Shown: positions 1-12,564, counted from the first letter of the stretch. The stretch: 64,000 bases of DNA from Spiribacter roseus (GCF_002813635.1 NZ_CP016382.1:496001-560000), one strand, 5' to 3'. Numbers and translations: made by a program. Notes: a model not told the origin generated them from the sequence alone.

Positions 1-614
1 ACGAAATCGGCGACATGCCGATCGCGCTTCAGACCCGACTGCTGCGGGTCCTCCAGGAGCGCACCGTCCTGCCGGTGGGTGGCGGTCAGCCCCGGGCGGT
101 GGACTTTGCGCTGGTCAGCGCCACTCATTGCGATCTGGCAGCCCGGGTCAAGGCCGGTGCGTTTCGCGCCGACCTTTACTACCGGCTGTGCGGATTGCGG
201 ATCGAATTGCCGCCGCTGCGCCGGCGCAGCGATCGTGAGGCGCTGATCGACCGGCTTCTGGCCGAGGAGGATCCCATGGCGACGCTTTCGCCGGATGCCC
301 GCGCCCGGCTTCTCGCCTATTCATGGCCCGGTAATCTGCGTCAGTTGCACAGCGTCATGCAGACGGCGCTGGCGTTACGCCGACCGGGCGCGCCGGTGAC
401 ACGGGCGGATCTGCCTGATGTCCTCCTGGAGGCGGACGTCGGAAACATGTCGGCTGAGGCCTGTCCGGATACCGACCTTCGGGCCATGGAACAACGCCAT
501 ATTCAGGCGGCACTGGTGGAGCACGGCGGTAACGTCAGTCGCGCCGCGCAGTCGCTGGGCATCAGTCGCAGCACGCTCTACCGGCGCATTGGTTCCTCCT
601 CCCGGGGAAAATGA
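1..614 (+). CDS. Sigma-54-dependent Fis-family transcriptional activator, C-terminal part
   Basis: The gene enters from the left edge, reading in frame from base 3, and about 203 codons are visible. The first residues EIGDMPIALQTRLLRVLQE are the conserved region of the AAA+ domain that couples ATP hydrolysis to sigma-54 RNA polymerase. FRADLYYRLCGLRIELPPLR follows and is the usual sensor/arginine-finger segment. The last 35 residues (HIQAALVEHGGNVSRAAQSLGISRSTLYRRIG) are a Fis-type helix-turn-helix. The sensory domain lies outside the window, so the signal is unknown. The sequence style resembles AcoR-type regulators, which is a family resemblance and not proof of an acetoin role. A gap of 40 bases separates it from smc, which is functionally unrelated. 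Confidence 0.9.
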   Translation, partial: EIGDMPIALQTRLLRVLQERTVLPVGGGQPRAVDFALVSATHCDLAARVKAGAFRADLYYRLCGLRIELPPLRRRSDREALIDRLLAEEDPMATLSPDARARLLAYSWPGNLRQLHSVMQTALALRRPGAPVTRADLPDVLLEADVGNMSAEACPDTDLRAMEQRHIQAALVEHGGNVSRAAQSLGISRSTLYRRIGSSSRGK

Positions 615-654
615 GTATCTTGAATGCTGCACGGCAACAGGGACGCCCGCGTGG

Positions 655-3600
655 ATGCGGCTCAGTAAAATCCGCCTGAGCGGTTTCAAATCCTTCGTCG
701 ACACGACGCCGGTCGCGCTGGGCTCGGGCATCACCGCCATCGTCGGCCCCAACGGCTGTGGCAAGTCCAACATCATCGATGCCGTGCGCTGGGTCATGGG
801 CGAGCGGTCGGCCAAGCATCTGCGTGGCGGCTCGATGGCCGATGTCATCTTCAGTGGATCCGGCAGCCGCAAACCCGTGGGGCAGGCCAGTATCGAGCTG
901 GTGTTCGACAATGCCGACGGTTCACTGGGCGGGCAGTACGCCGGGTTCAGCGAGATCGCCATCCGCCGTCAGGTCAACCGCGACGGGCAATCGGCCTATT
1001 TTCTCAACGGCAGCCGCTGTCGGCGTCGCGATATCACCGATGTCTTCCTGGGGACCGGGCTCGGGCCCCGCAGCTACTCGATCATCGAGCAGGGCACCAT
1101 CTCGCGACTGATCGAGGCGCGCCCCGAGGCACTCCGCGGCTACCTCGAAGAGGCCGCCGGGATCAGCCTGTACAAGGAACGGCGCCGCGAGACCGAGCGG
1201 CGGATCCGCGATACCCGCGAGAACCTCGAGCGGCTCGATGACATGCGCGCCGAGGTCGCCCGCCAGCTCGACCGGCTCAATGATCAGGCCCGGACGGCCG
1301 AGCGCTACCGCCAGTTGAAAGCCGATGAGCGTCAGTGTCATGCCGAGCTGACCCTGCTGCGTATCCGCCAGCTCGAGGCTGAACAGGCCGATCTGCAGAC
1401 CCAGCGAGCTGATGCCGAGACCGCCCTCGAGGCACGCCTGGCGGAACAGCGGCGCTGCGAGCGCGGGATGGAATCGGTGCGCGCCGAACAGACCGCGGCG
1501 AGTGATCACCTGAATGCCGTGCAGGCCGAGTACTACGAACTCGGATCGACGCTGGCCGCCCTCGAGCAGCGTATCCGCCACGACCAGGAGACGCTCAGCC
1601 AGAGCCGCCAGGCCCTTGAGCAGACACGGGCCGCCATCGCTGAGAACGACCGTGCCCTCAGTGACGACCGTGATGAACGTCAGACGCTGACGGCGACCAT
1701 CGACACCGAAACGCCGGCGCTCGCCGCCGCTGACCAGGCCCTCGCGGAGGCCGAGCAGACCGTTGCGACAGCGGGCGCCCGCCTCGATGAAGCCCGCGAG
1801 CAACGCGATGCGGTGGGGCAGGAACACGCCGAGGCTGAGCGCCGGATGCAGCTCGAGCAGACCCGGATCGATCAGCTCGAGGCCCGCGTCGCCGATCAGG
1901 ACCGGCGTCTGGCGCGCATTGCCGAGGAACTCGATCTGCAGGCGGGCGAGGACGCTTCCGCCGACGCCACCGACCGTGCCGATATCGAGGCGCTGGTGGC
2001 CGATCGTGAACCGCTGGACGCCCGTATTGCGGCGGCCGATACGCAGCTGGCCGCGGCGGCCGAGGAGCGCCAGTCGCTGGATGCCCGGATCGATGAGCAG
2101 CGCTCGCGGCTGAACGCCTGCGAAGCCCGGCGCGAATCGCTGCAGACCCTCCAGGACGAGGCCCTGGGCCGGCATGACGAAATGGCCCGCTGGCTGCAGG
2201 CCCAGGGGCTTGAAGGACATCGGCGCCTGGGGGATCAGCTTGCCGTGGCGCCTGGCTGGGAAATGGCGGTGGAGTGGGCCCTGGAGCGCGCGCTGGAGGC
2301 CGTGGAGGCCGGCGACGCCGACCCGGACACGCCCCAGGCCGGCGAGGTGATGCTCTTCAGTGCCGTACCCGGGGCCGACGCCCCGCCCGATTCGCTGGCC
2401 GCGAAGGTGGCGGGTCCGGCCGCGGTGACCGATCTGCTGGCCCGTATCCGGACGGCGGATAGCCGGGCCGAGGCGCGCGGCTGGCTGAGCCGCCTTGCGC
2501 CGGGCGAGTCGGTGATGACCGCGGATGGGGCGTGGTATGGCCATGGCTGGCGGCGTCTGCGCGCCACCGCGACCGATCCGGAAGCCGGCGTGGTGGCGCG
2601 GGGCCGGGCCATCGAGGCCGTCACCGCCGAGATTGCCGGGGCGCGGCATGCCCTGGATGATCTCATGAGCCGGCGGGAGGCCACCGATGCGCGCAGCGCC
2701 GACGCAAAGGCCGACCGGCAGCGGGCGGTGGAGGCCCGTCAGAGCCTGGATCAGGCACTCGCCGCGGCACGCGCCCGACAACAGGCGGCCATCGATCAGC
2801 AGCGGGCAAAGGCTGAGCAGCGCCAACGGCTGATGCGCGAGCGCACGGAGCTCACCGAGTCGCGGGATGAGGCGCGCGCGGCCATCGACCGGGCCGTGGC
2901 CGAGCGCGATGCCGCCCGGGTTCAAGTGCAGTCCGCCCGTGATCGACGGATCCCCCTGGATGAAGCGCTGGACACCGCCCGGGCGGGCCTGGAGCGCGCC
3001 CGGGCGGCGGCCGCGGCGGCCCGCGATCAGCGCCAGGCGGTCGCCCTGCGTCTGGAGCGGGCCGAGACCGCGCGGCAGTCACGGGATCAGGCCATCGCCC
3101 GGTTGGCCGCCCAGGCCAGCGAGTTGCAGCAACGCGCCGATGAACTGCAGGCCACCATCGACGCCCTGGGTGACCCGGACGCCACCCGGGCGAATGAGCG
3201 GCAGTCGCTACTGAGCCGTCGGGCCGAGCGTGAGAGCGCCCTCGAGGCGGCCCGTCGGCGTCTTGATGATCAGGCCGCCATGCTGCGCCAGCTCGACACC
3301 GAGCGATCGCTGGCGGAGCAGGCGGTGCGCGAGCGACGTGAGACCCGCGATGGCCTGCGCCACCGCGAGGTTGAGGTGGAGGCACGGCTTGCCGACCGGC
3401 GTGAGCAGTTTGCCGCGCTGCCGGTGGACGGCGAGGCCATCGCCGGGGCGTTGCCGGAGGACGCCGATGAATCGGCCTACATCGGCGAGCTCGAACGCCT
3501 TGCCGCGGCCATTGATGCACTGGGGGCGATCAATCTCGCGGCCATTGACGAGCAGGCCACGCTGGCCGAGCGCAAGACCTATCTAGACGACCAGCAGGCC

Positions 3601-4140
3601 GACCTGAGCGCCGCCCTCGAGACGCTGGAGAACGCCATCCAGCGCATTGACCGCGAGACGCGGAGCCGTTTCCGGGCCACGTTTGACGAGGTCAACGCCG
3701 GGCTGCAGCGGCTTTTCCCGACGCTGTTCGGCGGCGGCGAGGCCTATCTCGAGATGACTGAAGCGAATCTGCTCGAGACCGGCGTCACCCTGATGGCTCG
3801 ACCGCCCGGCAAGCGCATCAGCAACATCCATCTGCTCTCCGGGGGCGAAAAGGCGCTGGCGGCGGTGGCGCTGGTGTTCGCCATCTTCGAGCTCAACCCC
3901 GCCCCGTTCTGCATGCTCGATGAGGTCGATGCCCCATTGGACGAGGCGAATGTGGGGCGTTTCTGCGATCTGCTGCGCAGCCTGTCGGATCGCGTCCAAT
4001 TCATCGTGATCACGCACAATAAGGCCACCATGGAGGCAGCCAGCCACCTGGCCGGGGTGACAATGGCGGAACCGGGGGTCTCGCGGCTGGTGGCCGTGGA
4101 CGTCGAGGCGGCCGTGGAAATGACCGCCGGCGAGACTTGA
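655..4140 (+). CDS. smc: Chromosome segregation ATPase SMC
   Basis: SMC of the condensin complex with ScpA and ScpB, both encoded about 6 kb downstream (10428-11767). The product is 1161 aa, the normal length. Residues 1-40 carry the N-terminal ATPase half with Walker A GPNGCGKS at about 31-38. Two long Ala/Glu/Arg-rich coiled coils flank a hinge at roughly residues 518-655. The C-terminal ATPase half has the ABC signature LSGGEKALAAVALVF near residue 1060 and Walker B FCMLDEVDAPLDEAN near 1085. The reading frame is open back to base 418 inside the preceding regulator. I chose ATG 655 because MRLSKIRLSGFKSFVD is the standard SMC N terminus. Confidence 0.96.
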   Translation: MRLSKIRLSGFKSFVDTTPVALGSGITAIVGPNGCGKSNIIDAVRWVMGERSAKHLRGGSMADVIFSGSGSRKPVGQASIELVFDNADGSLGGQYAGFSEIAIRRQVNRDGQSAYFLNGSRCRRRDITDVFLGTGLGPRSYSIIEQGTISRLIEARPEALRGYLEEAAGISLYKERRRETERRIRDTRENLERLDDMRAEVARQLDRLNDQARTAERYRQLKADERQCHAELTLLRIRQLEAEQADLQTQRADAETALEARLAEQRRCERGMESVRAEQTAASDHLNAVQAEYYELGSTLAALEQRIRHDQETLSQSRQALEQTRAAIAENDRALSDDRDERQTLTATIDTETPALAAADQALAEAEQTVATAGARLDEAREQRDAVGQEHAEAERRMQLEQTRIDQLEARVADQDRRLARIAEELDLQAGEDASADATDRADIEALVADREPLDARIAAADTQLAAAAEERQSLDARIDEQRSRLNACEARRESLQTLQDEALGRHDEMARWLQAQGLEGHRRLGDQLAVAPGWEMAVEWALERALEAVEAGDADPDTPQAGEVMLFSAVPGADAPPDSLAAKVAGPAAVTDLLARIRTADSRAEARGWLSRLAPGESVMTADGAWYGHGWRRLRATATDPEAGVVARGRAIEAVTAEIAGARHALDDLMSRREATDARSADAKADRQRAVEARQSLDQALAAARARQQAAIDQQRAKAEQRQRLMRERTELTESRDEARAAIDRAVAERDAARVQVQSARDRRIPLDEALDTARAGLERARAAAAAARDQRQAVALRLERAETARQSRDQAIARLAAQASELQQRADELQATIDALGDPDATRANERQSLLSRRAERESALEAARRRLDDQAAMLRQLDTERSLAEQAVRERRETRDGLRHREVEVEARLADRREQFAALPVDGEAIAGALPEDADESAYIGELERLAAAIDALGAINLAAIDEQATLAERKTYLDDQQADLSAALETLENAIQRIDRETRSRFRATFDEVNAGLQRLFPTLFGGGEAYLEMTEANLLETGVTLMARPPGKRISNIHLLSGGEKALAAVALVFAIFELNPAPFCMLDEVDAPLDEANVGRFCDLLRSLSDRVQFIVITHNKATMEAASHLAGVTMAEPGVSRLVAVDVEAAVEMTAGET

Positions 4141-4194
4141 GTTGAGACAGGTGGCGTTGCAACCTGACAGGGATATGGGGGAACGGAACTGGGA

Positions 4195-6989
<2,795 letters not shown>

Positions 6990-6992
6990 ACG

Positions 6993-7865
6993 TCAGCCGT
7001 TGTCGGGCTGGGCCCAGGCCGCCTCGTAGTCGATGTCGGCCTCCTCGCGCAGGCTCCCGAGCTCGGCCTGGATGCGCTCGTTGACGATGCTCATGCGCAG
7101 CTGACCCGCCACGTCGGAAAACGCGGGCGCGTCGGTCTCACGGGTGTCATCAAGCCGGATGACATGAAAGCCGAAGCGCGTTTCCACGGGCTCGTCGGTC
7201 ACCTCACCGGGCTCGAGTTCGGCGACGGCCGCCGAAAACGGCTCGACCATGTCACCCGGGGCAAACCAGCCCAGATCGCCGCCATCCCGCGAGGTGCCAT
7301 CCTCGGAGTACTGCCCCGCGAGCTCGACGAACGCCTCGCCGCTGTCGAGCCGGTCGATCAGGGCGGCCGCCTGCTCGCCATCCGAGACAAGGATATGCCG
7401 GGCCTTGTACTCGCGCGGGGCTTCCCCGCCATAGATCTCATCGTAGCGGTCGCGCAGCACCGACTCGGCCACCGGCTCGGTCTCGGTGAGCTGACGCACA
7501 AAGCCCTGGGCCAGGGTGCGGCGGCGATCGTTGTTGAGCTGCGCGGCGACGTCCGGGTTTTCATCGATGCCCGCGGCGTCACCGGCCTGGGCGAGCAGCA
7601 TCAGGTTGATGATCTCCTCGAGGAACTGACGGCGCTGCGGCGGCGGGATCTCGGACTGGCCCTGAGTCTGCTGTGAGACCAGCTGATCGAGCTCGCGGGC
7701 GGTGATGGTCTCGCCATTGATCTCGGCAAGCACCTCGACCTCGGCGCTGTCCGCGCCATCGGCCGATTCCTGAGCCTGGGCCATGCCCATTCCGGCGCCA
7801 AGGGCGAGGGCGGGCAGGGTCAGGCGAAGGGCGGTAAGGGGACTGAATGACATTGTAGTACTCAT
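6993..7865 (-). CDS. Periplasmic parvulin-type peptidyl-prolyl isomerase
   Basis: Probable periplasmic folding factor of the PpiC/SurA type. The 290-aa product starts with a signal peptide (about 1-31, ending AQAQ). An N-terminal helical chaperone-like region follows (about 40-150). The parvulin domain is at about 153-245, with YKARHILVSDGEQA, GDLGWFAPGDMVEPFS and TRFGFHVIRLDD. Its start overlaps the bolA-like stop by 4 bases, and it is the last gene of the yciI-bolA-ppiC run. It is shorter than SurA (about 430 aa) and has one parvulin domain, so a PrsA/NifM/PpiC-like role is more likely than SurA itself. Confidence 0.9.
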   Translation of the reverse strand: MSTTMSFSPLTALRLTLPALALGAGMGMAQAQESADGADSAEVEVLAEINGETITARELDQLVSQQTQGQSEIPPPQRRQFLEEIINLMLLAQAGDAAGIDENPDVAAQLNNDRRRTLAQGFVRQLTETEPVAESVLRDRYDEIYGGEAPREYKARHILVSDGEQAAALIDRLDSGEAFVELAGQYSEDGTSRDGGDLGWFAPGDMVEPFSAAVAELEPGEVTDEPVETRFGFHVIRLDDTRETDAPAFSDVAGQLRMSIVNERIQAELGSLREEADIDYEAAWAQPDNG

Positions 7866-8173
7866 TGGCTTTCGGGGGATTGGGAGCGGGCCTCGGCGGG
7901 CGTCAGCGCCTCGATGCTGAGGGCGTGGATGCAGTCATTGCGCATCGCATCCCCCATCGCGTCGTAGACCAGACGATGCCGCTGGAGGCGACGCCGGCCG
8001 GCGAAGTCGTCGCTGACGATCCGCAGGCTGTAGTGGCCGCCACCGGCCTGGGCGCCGGCGTGGCCGGCATGCCGATGGCTGTCATCCTGGACCTCGAGCG
8101 AGTCGATGGACAGGCTGTGTTCCAGTCGCGACCGGATCATGGCCGGCCGCTCGCTGCGCGGGACATCACTCAT
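7862..8173 (-). CDS. BolA family protein
   Basis: The 103-aa protein has the BolA/IbaG fold: [15 protein letters not shown] followed by [27 protein letters not shown] and a C-terminal helix containing IHALSIEAL. BolA proteins bind a 2Fe-2S cluster together with monothiol glutaredoxins and act in iron-sulfur trafficking and stress response. The histidines in DDSHRHAGH fit the cluster-ligand region. It overlaps yciI upstream and the parvulin gene downstream by 4 bases each, so all three are probably one transcript. Family membership is clear; whether it is BolA proper or another subfamily is not decided here. Confidence 0.9.
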   Translation of the reverse strand: MSDVPRSERPAMIRSRLEHSLSIDSLEVQDDSHRHAGHAGAQAGGGHYSLRIVSDDFAGRRRLQRHRLVYDAMGDAMRNDCIHALSIEALTPAEARSQSPESQ

Positions 8174-8469
8174 GGCAGCACCTTTTTAAACGGCTTGACG
8201 GTGACGGCGCGGTAGACCCCTGCGGCGACATAGGGGTCGGCGTCGGCCCAGGCCCGGGCGCTCGCCAGCGAGTCGAACTCGGCGATCACAACGCTCCCGC
8301 TGAAGCCCGCCTCGCCCGGGTCGTCGGCATCGATGGCCGGGTTGGGGCCGGCCACGAGCAGACGGCCGTCATCGCGAAGCTGCCGGAGCCGCTCGAGATG
8401 CGCGTCGCGGGCACCGGCCCGACGCTCGCGGCTGTCGCTCACGTCTTCACTGATAATCGCGTAGTACAT
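8170..8469 (-). CDS. YciI-like protein
   Basis: A 99-aa protein of the YciI superfamily (ferredoxin-like alpha/beta barrel), beginning [13 protein letters not shown]. It has the family pattern of an N-terminal strand, a helix with [21 protein letters not shown], a strand [12 protein letters not shown] and a C-terminal [19 protein letters not shown]. The function of the family is not settled. The reading frame is open upstream to 8541, but ATG 8469 is preceded by GGAAG at suitable spacing and gives the conserved N terminus. It heads the minus-strand yciI-bolA-ppiC run and is divergent from yciO. Confidence 0.88.
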   Translation of the reverse strand: MYYAIISEDVSDSRERRAGARDAHLERLRQLRDDGRLLVAGPNPAIDADDPGEAGFSGSVVIAEFDSLASARAWADADPYVAAGVYRAVTVKPFKKVLP

Positions 8470-8539
8470 AGGCTTCCGTTCGTTAAACTGTCGGGACGCT
8501 ATCATAACTGGGTGCGGTGGACACCCGAGGAGTTGCCCC

Positions 8540-9163
8540 ATGAGTCAGTATTTCGAGATTCATCCGCGAACCCCGCAGCCCCGGCTCACCCGGCGCGCCG
8601 TCGAGATCCTCCGCGATGGCGGAGTGATCGTCTATCCCACCGGCACCACCTATGCGCTCGGCTGTGCGATGGGCGAGAAGGCCGCCGTCGACCGCATCCG
8701 CCAGCTGCGTGGGCTTGAGGAGCGCCATCACTTTACCCTGGCCTGTCGCGATCTCTCGGACATCGGCAGCTATACCCGCCTGGACAACACGGCGTTCCGC
8801 CTGCTCAAGGCCCATGTCCCGGGCCCCTACACCTTTGTGCTGCGGGCCACTGCCGAGGTCCCCCGCCGGGTGCAGCACACCCGCCGTAAAACCATCGGCA
8901 TCCGTGTGCCGGATCACCCGGTGGCCCAGGCGCTGCTCGAGGCGCTGGGCGAACCACTGACCACCAGCACACTGCTGCTGCCCGGCGAGACCGATCCCAT
9001 GACCGATCCGGTGGACATGCGTGAGCGCCTCGGCCGCCAGGTGGATGCCATCATCGATGCCGGTTCCGGCGGGCTCGAACCGAGCACGGTGGTGGATCTC
9101 AGTGGCGAGCGGCCCGAAGTGATCCGGCGTGGCGCCGGTGATGCACACGTTTTCGAGGGCTGA
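8540..9163 (+). CDS. yciO: YciO-type member of the YrdC/Sua5 family
   Basis: A 207-aa YrdC-fold protein that resembles E. coli YciO from end to end, starting MSQYFEIHP and containing [34 protein letters not shown] and [10 protein letters not shown]. YrdC/Sua5 enzymes make threonylcarbamoyl-AMP for tRNA t6A. YciO is a paralogue with weak or uncertain activity in that pathway, so I do not call it TsaC. A GAGGAG ribosome-binding site lies 7-12 bases before ATG 8540. It is followed 44 bases later by trpS, which is the gene order seen in other gammaproteobacteria. Confidence 0.9.
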   Translation: MSQYFEIHPRTPQPRLTRRAVEILRDGGVIVYPTGTTYALGCAMGEKAAVDRIRQLRGLEERHHFTLACRDLSDIGSYTRLDNTAFRLLKAHVPGPYTFVLRATAEVPRRVQHTRRKTIGIRVPDHPVAQALLEALGEPLTTSTLLLPGETDPMTDPVDMRERLGRQVDAIIDAGSGGLEPSTVVDLSGERPEVIRRGAGDAHVFEG

Positions 9164-9207
9164 TCGGCTATGATGGGGGCCAGTCAACGGTCTATGCGGA
9201 GGTCACC

Positions 9208-10431
9208 TTGAGCCAATCGCCAGCGAGTCGCGATCGCATCCTCTCGGGCATGCGCCCCACCGGGCGCCTGCATCTGGGGCACTACCACGGGGTCCTGCGC
9301 AACTGGACCTCGCTGCAGGCCTCCCACGAGTGCTTTTTCTTTGTCGCCGACTGGCATGCGCTGACCACGGCCTACGAAAACCGCGAAGTGATCTCGCAGA
9401 GTGTCTGGGACATGGTGGTGGACTGGCTCGCCGCCGGCGTCAATCCCAATCTCTCGACGCTGTTCATCCAGTCACGGGTCATGGAGCATGCCGAGCTGCA
9501 TCTGCTGCTCTCGATGATCGCCCCCCTGGGCTGGCTGGAGCGGGTGCCGACCTACAAGGATCAGATCGCCGAGCTGCGGGACCGGGACCTGGCGACCTAC
9601 GGGTTCCTCGGCTACCCGGTGCTGCAGAGTGCCGACATCCTGATCTATGGGGCGAGTGGCGTGCCGGTGGGCGAGGATCAGGTCTCGCACGTCGAGCTGA
9701 CCCGTGAGCTGGCGCGACGGTTCAACCATCTGTTTGGTCGCGAGCCCGGGTTTGCCGAAAAAGCCGAGGCGGCCATCGCCAAGATGGGCAAGAAACACGC
9801 CCGGCTCTATCGATCGCTGCGGCGGCGCTATCAGGAGGCCGGCGATGGCGAGGCGCTCAGCGAAGGTCAGGCGCTGCTCGAGAATCAGCAGAACCTGACC
9901 ATCGCCGACCGCGCTCGTCTGGCCGGTTACCTCGACGGTGGCGGGCGCAGCGTACTCACCGAGCCCGAGGCGCTGCTCACCCGGGCGCCGCGCATGCCGG
10001 GCCTGGATGGCCGGAAGATGTCCAAGTCCTACGGCAACACCCTGTCCCTGCGCGAATCGGACGCCGACATTGATCGCAAGATCCGCACCATGCCCACCGA
10101 CCCGGCGCGGGTGCGGCGGAACGATCCCGGCGAGCCCGAAAAATGTCCGGTGTTTGATCTGCACAAGGTCTACGCCGATGACGCCACGCGGCGCTGGGTC
10201 GAGGAGGGCTGCCGGTCGGCGGGCATTGGCTGTCTCGACTGCAAGAAACCCCTCATCGACGCGGTCCAGGCCGAGGTGGCGCCGATCCGCGAGCGGGCCG
10301 CCGAGCTTGAGGCCGATCCCGATCATGTCCAGCAGATCATCAACGATGGCTGTGACCGGGCCCGCCACGTGGCCCGCGACACGATGAAGGAAGTCCGCTC
10401 GGCCATTGGACTGGACTACCGCCAGCGATGA
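9208..10431 (+). CDS. trpS: Tryptophanyl-tRNA synthetase
   Basis: Class I aminoacyl-tRNA synthetase that charges tRNA-Trp. The 407-aa product has the HIGH-type motif LHLGHYHG near residue 22, a tryptophan/AMP binding core (PVLQSADILIYGA, VPVGEDQVSHVELTRELA) and the KMSKS loop as GRKMSKSYGNTL at about 270. It is longer than the E. coli enzyme (334 aa) and matches the longer form found in many proteobacteria. The start is TTG 9208, six bases after a GGAGG ribosome-binding site (9198-9202); no ATG precedes the conserved N terminus. Its stop overlaps the scpA start. Confidence 0.96.
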   Translation: MSQSPASRDRILSGMRPTGRLHLGHYHGVLRNWTSLQASHECFFFVADWHALTTAYENREVISQSVWDMVVDWLAAGVNPNLSTLFIQSRVMEHAELHLLLSMIAPLGWLERVPTYKDQIAELRDRDLATYGFLGYPVLQSADILIYGASGVPVGEDQVSHVELTRELARRFNHLFGREPGFAEKAEAAIAKMGKKHARLYRSLRRRYQEAGDGEALSEGQALLENQQNLTIADRARLAGYLDGGGRSVLTEPEALLTRAPRMPGLDGRKMSKSYGNTLSLRESDADIDRKIRTMPTDPARVRRNDPGEPEKCPVFDLHKVYADDATRRWVEEGCRSAGIGCLDCKKPLIDAVQAEVAPIRERAAELEADPDHVQQIINDGCDRARHVARDTMKEVRSAIGLDYRQR

Positions 10432-11228
10432 GCATTGCGACGGTGCGGGGCGAGCCCTATGAGGCGCTGCCCCACGATCTCTACATCCCGCCGGATGCCC
10501 TCGAGGTGTTCCTCGAGACCTTCGAGGGGCCGCTCGATCTGTTGCTGTACCTCATCCGGCGGCAGAATCTGGACATTCTCGATATCCCCATCGCCCGCAT
10601 CACCGATCAGTACATGCACTACGTTGAGCTGATGAGCGACCGGCGCCTGGCGCTGGCGGCGGAATACCTGGTGATGGCCGCCATGCTCGCCGAGATCAAG
10701 GCGCGCATGCTCATGCCGCGGGCACCCCATGAGGATGATGACGGGGACGACCCCGATCCGCGCGCTGAGCTGGTGCGGCGGCTGCGCGAGTACGAGCAGT
10801 TCCGGGCGGCCGGCGAGCGGATCGATCAACTGCCGCGGGTGGCGCGGGATGTGTTCCCGGCCCAGGCCGGTCACCCCCCGGCAGCGGCCACCCGACCCGA
10901 GCCGCCGCTGGCGCTCGATGAACTGTTCGACGCCTTTGCCGCGGTCATGGCGCGGGCCGATCTGAATACCCATCACGCGGTCCGCCGCGAAGCCCTGTCG
11001 GTGCGCGAGCGCATGACCGGGACGCTGGCCCGGCTCCAGAGCGAGCGGTTTGTGCCACTGACTGAACTGCTCGATGCGCGCGAGGGGCGCGCCGGTGTGG
11101 TGGTGACCTTTCTGGCCGTTCTCGAGCTGCTCAAGGATGCGCTGCTCGAGATCGTCCAGTCCGAGGCGTTCGCCCCGCTGTACCTGCGCGCCCGGGGCAC
11201 GCAGGCGTCTGGCGCTGAGACGGCATGA
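10428..11228 (+). CDS. scpA: Segregation and condensation protein A
   Basis: Kleisin subunit that bridges the SMC heads in the bacterial condensin complex. The 266-aa protein carries the typical N-terminal helical region FEGPLDLLLYLIRRQNLDILDIP (SMC neck binding), followed by YLVMAAMLAEIKARMLMP and an acidic linker. The C-terminal winged-helix region contains VVTFLAVLELLKDALLEIVQSE (SMC cap binding). It overlaps trpS upstream and scpB downstream by 4 bases each, so the stoichiometry of ScpA and ScpB is probably set by coupled translation. Confidence 0.95.
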   Translation: MSIATVRGEPYEALPHDLYIPPDALEVFLETFEGPLDLLLYLIRRQNLDILDIPIARITDQYMHYVELMSDRRLALAAEYLVMAAMLAEIKARMLMPRAPHEDDDGDDPDPRAELVRRLREYEQFRAAGERIDQLPRVARDVFPAQAGHPPAAATRPEPPLALDELFDAFAAVMARADLNTHHAVRREALSVRERMTGTLARLQSERFVPLTELLDAREGRAGVVVTFLAVLELLKDALLEIVQSEAFAPLYLRARGTQASGAETA

Positions 11229-11767
11229 GCGCGGCGAGCGAACCCGCGCCGGAGGTGATCCTCGAGGCCGCTCTGCTCGCCGCCGGGACGCCGCTGGATC
11301 TAGCGCAGCTGCAGGCCGTGTTCGGCGATGATCCGCCGGATCGTGCCAGCCTCGAGGCGGCCCTGGCACGGCTTGAGGCGCAGCTCGCCGACCGCGGTGT
11401 GGAGCTCTGCCGGGTCGCCGGCGGCTGGCGGCTGCAGGTGCCCGAGCGCTGCGCTCCATGGGTGGCCCGATTGTGGGAGGAAAAGCCCGCGCGCTATTCC
11501 CGGGCAGTGCTCGAGACGCTGGCCATCATTGCCTATCGACAGCCTGTGACGCGGGCCGAGATCGAGGTGATCCGTGGTGTCCCGCCGAGTACCACAATCA
11601 TGCAGACACTCCAGGAGCGCGGCTGGATCCGGGTGGCCGGCCATCGGGACAGCCCCGGCCGGCCGGCGGTGTTCGCCACCACCCGCGATTTTCTGGACCA
11701 TTTCAATCTTGCCAGCCTCGATGAATTGCCCACATTGACCGAACACCCGGAACAGGGGAGCGAATGA
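11225..11767 (+). CDS. scpB: Segregation and condensation protein B
   Basis: ScpB forms dimers that bind ScpA in the SMC complex. The 180-aa protein has two winged-helix domains. The first starts ILEAALLAAGTPLDLAQLQAVF, and the second contains the family hallmark VLETLAIIAYRQPVTRAEIEVIRGV and the TRDFLDHFNLASLDELP tail. It overlaps scpA and rluB by ATGA at its two ends. Together with scpA and the distant smc it completes the condensin set in this window. Confidence 0.95.
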   Translation: MSAASEPAPEVILEAALLAAGTPLDLAQLQAVFGDDPPDRASLEAALARLEAQLADRGVELCRVAGGWRLQVPERCAPWVARLWEEKPARYSRAVLETLAIIAYRQPVTRAEIEVIRGVPPSTTIMQTLQERGWIRVAGHRDSPGRPAVFATTRDFLDHFNLASLDELPTLTEHPEQGSE

Positions 11768-12564
11768 CCTCGGAGAAACTGCAGAAAGTCCTGGCCCGCG
11801 CGGGCATCGGCTCGCGCCGCGAGATGGAGCGCGTCATCGACGAGGGGCGCGTCGAAGTCGACGGCCGGCGGGCGAGCCTTGGCGACCGTGTCGACGAGCG
11901 GGCGCGGATCCGCGTCGATGGCCGGGTGGTGGGCGCTGTCGCGCGCAGTGCCGGCGAGCGCCAGGTCATCGCCTACCACAAGCCCACCGGCGAGGTGGTC
12001 ACGCGTCATGATCCCGAGGGCCGGCCCACCGTCTTTCGGCGCCTGCCGCGGCTGCGCAGCGGGCGCTGGTTGTCGGTCGGCCGCCTCGATATCAACACCT
12101 CGGGGTTGCTGCTGTTCACCAACGACGGCGAGCTGGCCAACCGGCTGGCCCATCCCTCGTATGAAATGGTGCGCGACTACGCGGTGCGCATCTTCGGGTC
12201 GGTGGACGACTCGATCTGCCGGCGGTTGCTGGCCGGCGTCGAGCTGGATGACGGTCGGGCGGCCTTCGAGTCGCTGCAGCCACTGGATCATGGCGAGCAG
12301 GCGAATTCCTGGTACCGCGTGCGGCTGCGTGAGGGCAAGAATCGGCTGGTGCGGCGGCTATGGGAATCCCAGGGTGTGCAGATCAGCCGGCTGATCCGCG
12401 TCCAGTACGGCCCCTATGAAATGCCGCCGCGGCTGCGCGAGGGCCAGATTCAGGCCTTCACCGCCGGCGAGGTCCGCGATCTGGCCCATCGCGTCGGCCT
12501 GGCCGAGGCCAACGCCGGTGACGGCGACCGTCGCCCCCGCGCCCACCGTCGTAACCGCTCATGA
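11764..12564 (+). CDS. rluB: 23S rRNA pseudouridine 2605 synthase RluB
   Basis: Isomerises a uridine of helix 93 in 23S rRNA to pseudouridine. The 266-aa protein has an N-terminal S4 RNA-binding domain (residues about 3-50, EKLQKVLARAGIGSRREMER) and the RluB/E/F catalytic motif GRLDINTSGLLLFTNDG with Asp109 as nucleophile. The downstream YRVRLREGKNRLVRRLW and GPYEMPPRLREGQ are also typical. The basic C-terminal tail (GDGDRRPRAHRRNRS) is common in RluB. The scpA-scpB-rluB order is widely conserved. It overlaps the next gene by 4 bases. Confidence 0.93.
   Translation: MTSEKLQKVLARAGIGSRREMERVIDEGRVEVDGRRASLGDRVDERARIRVDGRVVGAVARSAGERQVIAYHKPTGEVVTRHDPEGRPTVFRRLPRLRSGRWLSVGRLDINTSGLLLFTNDGELANRLAHPSYEMVRDYAVRIFGSVDDSICRRLLAGVELDDGRAAFESLQPLDHGEQANSWYRVRLREGKNRLVRRLWESQGVQISRLIRVQYGPYEMPPRLREGQIQAFTAGEVRDLAHRVGLAEANAGDGDRRPRAHRRNRS

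Noticed and set aside
418-654. Longer smc start inside the sigma-54 activator gene
   Set aside because: The added residues do not resemble SMC, while ATG 655 gives the standard N terminus.
922-2925. Long open frame on the minus strand inside smc (about 667 codons)
   Set aside because: It is antisense to a complete, well-conserved smc. The frame is kept open by high GC content and has no recognisable domain.
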